Below are positions 62,424-64,000 of a DNA stretch of 64,000 bases, one piece after another. This stretch comes from Profundicola chukchiensis (GTDB lineage Bacteria > Bacteroidota > Bacteroidia > Flavobacteriales > Weeksellaceae): contig NZ_JANAIE010000001.1 in assembly GCF_029664245.1 (NCBI RefSeq), forward strand, positions 458,925 through 522,924, read 5' to 3'. Positions within the stretch are counted from its first letter, which is position 1, and the number at the start of each line of letters is the position of its first letter. The notes beneath the pieces are model-generated. The model did no database searches. It saw only the letters and a program-made list of their open reading frames with translations, and was not told where the DNA came from. A program made the translations under genes and the position numbers.

Positions 62424-62563
62424 AGCAGGGATTGAAATGGAAATCCCGCAGCGGCCATGCCTCAACAAATAAGGAAGTGGCAGAGTGAAATGAACATGAA
62501 ACTCCTGCCACGAGATTATTTGTAGGCATAGCCGCGAGGAATTGTAATGAAAAGCCCGTCCGC
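62424..62563. repeat. nested inverted-repeat element between aroB and the T9SS gene
   Basis: Unusually GC-rich for the window and built of hairpins. Outer arms are 62451-62472 (starting GCGGCCATGCCT) and 62516-62535 (ending GGCATAGCCGC), complementary except for one substitution and a 2-nt indel. Inside, GTGGCAGAGT (62477-62486) pairs with ACTCCTGCCAC (62501-62511). A smaller hairpin, GGGATT/AATCCC, precedes at 62428-62447. Three segments share a TGAAATGnA-like core. No gene fits. It may be a dispersed Bacteroidota intergenic repeat or a large terminator. Confidence 0.6.
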
Positions 62564-62567
62564 TGCC

Positions 62568-64000
62568 CTATGGATAAATAATGCTGATGTGACCTGTTTT
62601 AACGTTTCCGTCGGCAAGCTTGAGAAGGTACCAATAGCTACCAGAAGGCAATGCACGACCGGCGTAAGTTCCATTCCACTCACAGTTTTCGGCGCCAATT
62701 CCTTGATATAAAAGTTTGTTGTAGCGGTTGTAAATCTCCAACTGCGCGTTCGGATAAGCCTCGATAAGCCCATCGACAAACCAGGTGTCGTTCATACCAT
62801 CGTTGTTGGGTGTAATCACGTTCGGAATGTTCAATTCGATGTCCTCATCCGGGCAATCTATAATCTCAATCATGACCTCAACACTGCTCGCACACTGGCC
62901 CTCGTGAGGCACAAAAGTGTATAGGCGCATGTTGGTGAAGGCGGTATTGATAACCGCCGGCAACCACTGTCCGCTGATGCCATTGTCAGATGTTTGTGGC
63001 AAGGATGCTGGCGACGAGTTCTGACAATAAGTGTGCTCGAAACTGAATTCAGGCGTTAAAGAATCCGTGATTTGTACCGTGAAACTTGTGCCTATATAAC
63101 AATTTTGATTTTCGTCGAGTGTGAATTCATAGGTATAAGTTTGGTTGCCGTTGTTGGTTTGCATCCATGTACCCGTTGCGCCTTCAATAGAAGTGCGTGG
63201 CAAATCGGTAATACGTGGTAAATCAGCTGTATCGCAAACACTAGAAGTTGGTAAATTATTAAAACTAACCTCCTGAGCATCAATAATATTTACATCAAAA
63301 CTAAACTCATTATAACAAGTATCTGTCGGCGTGAACGTGTAAGTATAAACATCATCAACTTGACTAACTGACCATGTTCCATCAACACCGTTATTGTCTT
63401 GTGGGTTTAAGTTTGAAACCATTGGAAGTTCTGCAGCATCGCAGACTGATGAGTCTATATAATCAAATACAGTATCAACTGAACCACTAACAGTTACCAT
63501 GAAGCTAAATTCATTATAACAGCCTCCAGATGGCGTGAATGTATAGGTATAATCATCGCCTGTTTGAGCAACTGTCCAAGTTCCAGCTACCCCGTTGTTG
63601 TCAGCTTCTTGTAAATTATCAACCATTGGAAGATCCGCTACATCACAAACTGAAGAATCCGTGTAGTCAAATATGGTAGCGACAGAATCCGTCACAGTTA
63701 CCGTGAAAGCAAACTCATTGTAACAAGTATCTGTTGGCGTGAAGGTGTAAGTGTAAACATCATCAACCTGATCAACTGCCCAAGTTCCAGCTACACCGTT
63801 ATTGTCTTGAGAGTCTAAAGTTGAAACTTCTGGAAGTTCTGCAGCATTACATACTGCACTATCTGTGTAAGTAAATACAGTGTCAACTGAATCACTAACA
63901 GTTACAGTGAAGCTAAACTCATTATAACAAGAATCTGTTGGTGTGAATGTATAAGTATAAACATCATCAACTTGATTCATTGACCATGTTCCATCAACAC
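62568..64000 (-). CDS. gliding-motility/T9SS type-B surface protein with tandem repeats (5' end outside window)
   Basis: The frame is open from the right edge to the stop at 62568 (about 477 residues seen). Several 68-69 residue beta-rich repeats (YTYTFTPTDTCYNEFSF, SVCDxAxLP, NNGVxGTWS) precede a degenerate unit and a C-terminal domain with NVITPNNDGMNDTWFVDG and LEIYNRYNKLLYQG, the gliding motility-associated type-B sorting domain. The protein would be exported by the type IX system and sit on the surface as an adhesin or sheath. Paired Cys in each repeat suggest disulfides. The beginning lies beyond the window. Confidence 0.9.
   Translation of the reverse strand, partial: VDGTWSMNQVDDVYTYTFTPTDSCYNEFSFTVTVSDSVDTVFTYTDSAVCNAAELPEVSTLDSQDNNGVAGTWAVDQVDDVYTYTFTPTDTCYNEFAFTVTVTDSVATIFDYTDSSVCDVADLPMVDNLQEADNNGVAGTWTVAQTGDDYTYTFTPSGGCYNEFSFMVTVSGSVDTVFDYIDSSVCDAAELPMVSNLNPQDNNGVDGTWSVSQVDDVYTYTFTPTDTCYNEFSFDVNIIDAQEVSFNNLPTSSVCDTADLPRITDLPRTSIEGATGTWMQTNNGNQTYTYEFTLDENQNCYIGTSFTVQITDSLTPEFSFEHTYCQNSSPASLPQTSDNGISGQWLPAVINTAFTNMRLYTFVPHEGQCASSVEVMIEIIDCPDEDIELNIPNVITPNNDGMNDTWFVDGLIEAYPNAQLEIYNRYNKLLYQGIGAENCEWNGTYAGRALPSGSYWYLLKLADGNVKTGHISIIYP
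63162..64000 (-). repeat. tandem ~204-bp coding repeats
   Basis: Complete repeat units run 63980-63777, 63776-63573 and 63572-63369 (each 204 bp, 68 codons) and 63368-63162 (207 bp). A further copy begins at the edge. The first three are clearly near-copies; the fourth has diverged after its first 25 codons. Confidence 0.85.

Noticed and set aside
62516..62779. 87-codon minus frame at the end of the T9SS gene
   Set aside because: Overlaps the type-B sorting domain in another frame and runs into the hairpin element.
63162..64000. Possible CRISPR-like array from regular repeats at the right edge
   Set aside because: The repeats are 204 bp, contiguous, in frame and protein coding, without spacers.

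Overview
The window is chromosomal DNA of a low-GC member of the Bacteroidota, most likely order Flavobacteriales. The evidence is the promoter style (TAnnTTTG -7 boxes, no Shine-Dalgarno pattern), a type IX secretion/gliding type-B C-terminal domain, a fused ccsBA cytochrome c maturation gene, the bacillithiol gene bshB1, menaquinone genes and a flavobacterial-type zeaxanthin cluster. Nearly all of it is coding. I see no phage, plasmid, insertion sequence or CRISPR array.

Layout. 0-8.7 kb: a minus-strand run udk - ftsB-like - methylmalonyl-CoA mutase small subunit - AI-2E transporter - THUMP-like methyltransferase; then menA, ackA (plus), and menF-like isochorismate synthase with a hotdog thioesterase. 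8.7-14.4 kb: a lipoprotein nuclease, then an SOS-type mutagenesis cassette in which an S24/XRE repressor is divergent from dinB and an alternative dnaE, with three evenly spaced operators between them. 14.8-15.0 kb: tRNA-Ser and tRNA-Pro. 15.0-18.0 kb: a TetR-controlled redox operon (TetR, MDR reductase, DJ-1/PfpI protein, SDR protein) under a 26-bp palindrome. 18.3-24.3 kb: MarR regulator, crtI, crtB, SRPBCC, crtZ, lycopene cyclase and photolyase, i.e. zeaxanthin synthesis plus DNA photorepair. 24.5-32.8 kb: tRNA-Arg, hemerythrin, CsbD, lipoprotein amidase, prmC, ccsBA-gpx-bshB1, tRNA-His. 33-43.9 kb: metallophosphoesterase and KAS III genes, a set of signal-peptide/TPR/serine hydrolase/phosphatase genes, SulP transporter, baeRF3 protein, lipoproteins. 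43.9-52.9 kb: glycosyltransferase, class III aminotransferase, AcpH-like protein, recG, DUF819 transporter, CsaA-like protein, miaA, YkvA. 52.9-64 kb: TlpA and thioredoxin-like pair, dicarboxylate symporter, nitroreductase, envelope genes (SRPBCC, PagL, YihY), fabG, msrB, aroB, and at the edge a repeat-rich gliding-motility/T9SS surface protein.

The main themes are stress and light responses (SOS cassette, TetR redox operon, carotenoid/photolyase operon, Gpx, MsrB, bacillithiol) and envelope maintenance. Signals beyond gene content are: evenly phased palindromes at the SOS promoter pair; palindromes at the TetR and MarR promoters; a MarR-type half-site pair recurring in front of sulP 22 kb away; several -7 boxes that end only 4-5 nt before the start codon (probable leaderless mRNAs); two decayed fragments of secreted proteins (a T9SS sorting domain and a GH12-like C terminus); and a nested inverted-repeat element between aroB and the T9SS gene. 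I found no convincing wholly new system. The phased SOS operators and the leaderless pattern are the strongest leads.
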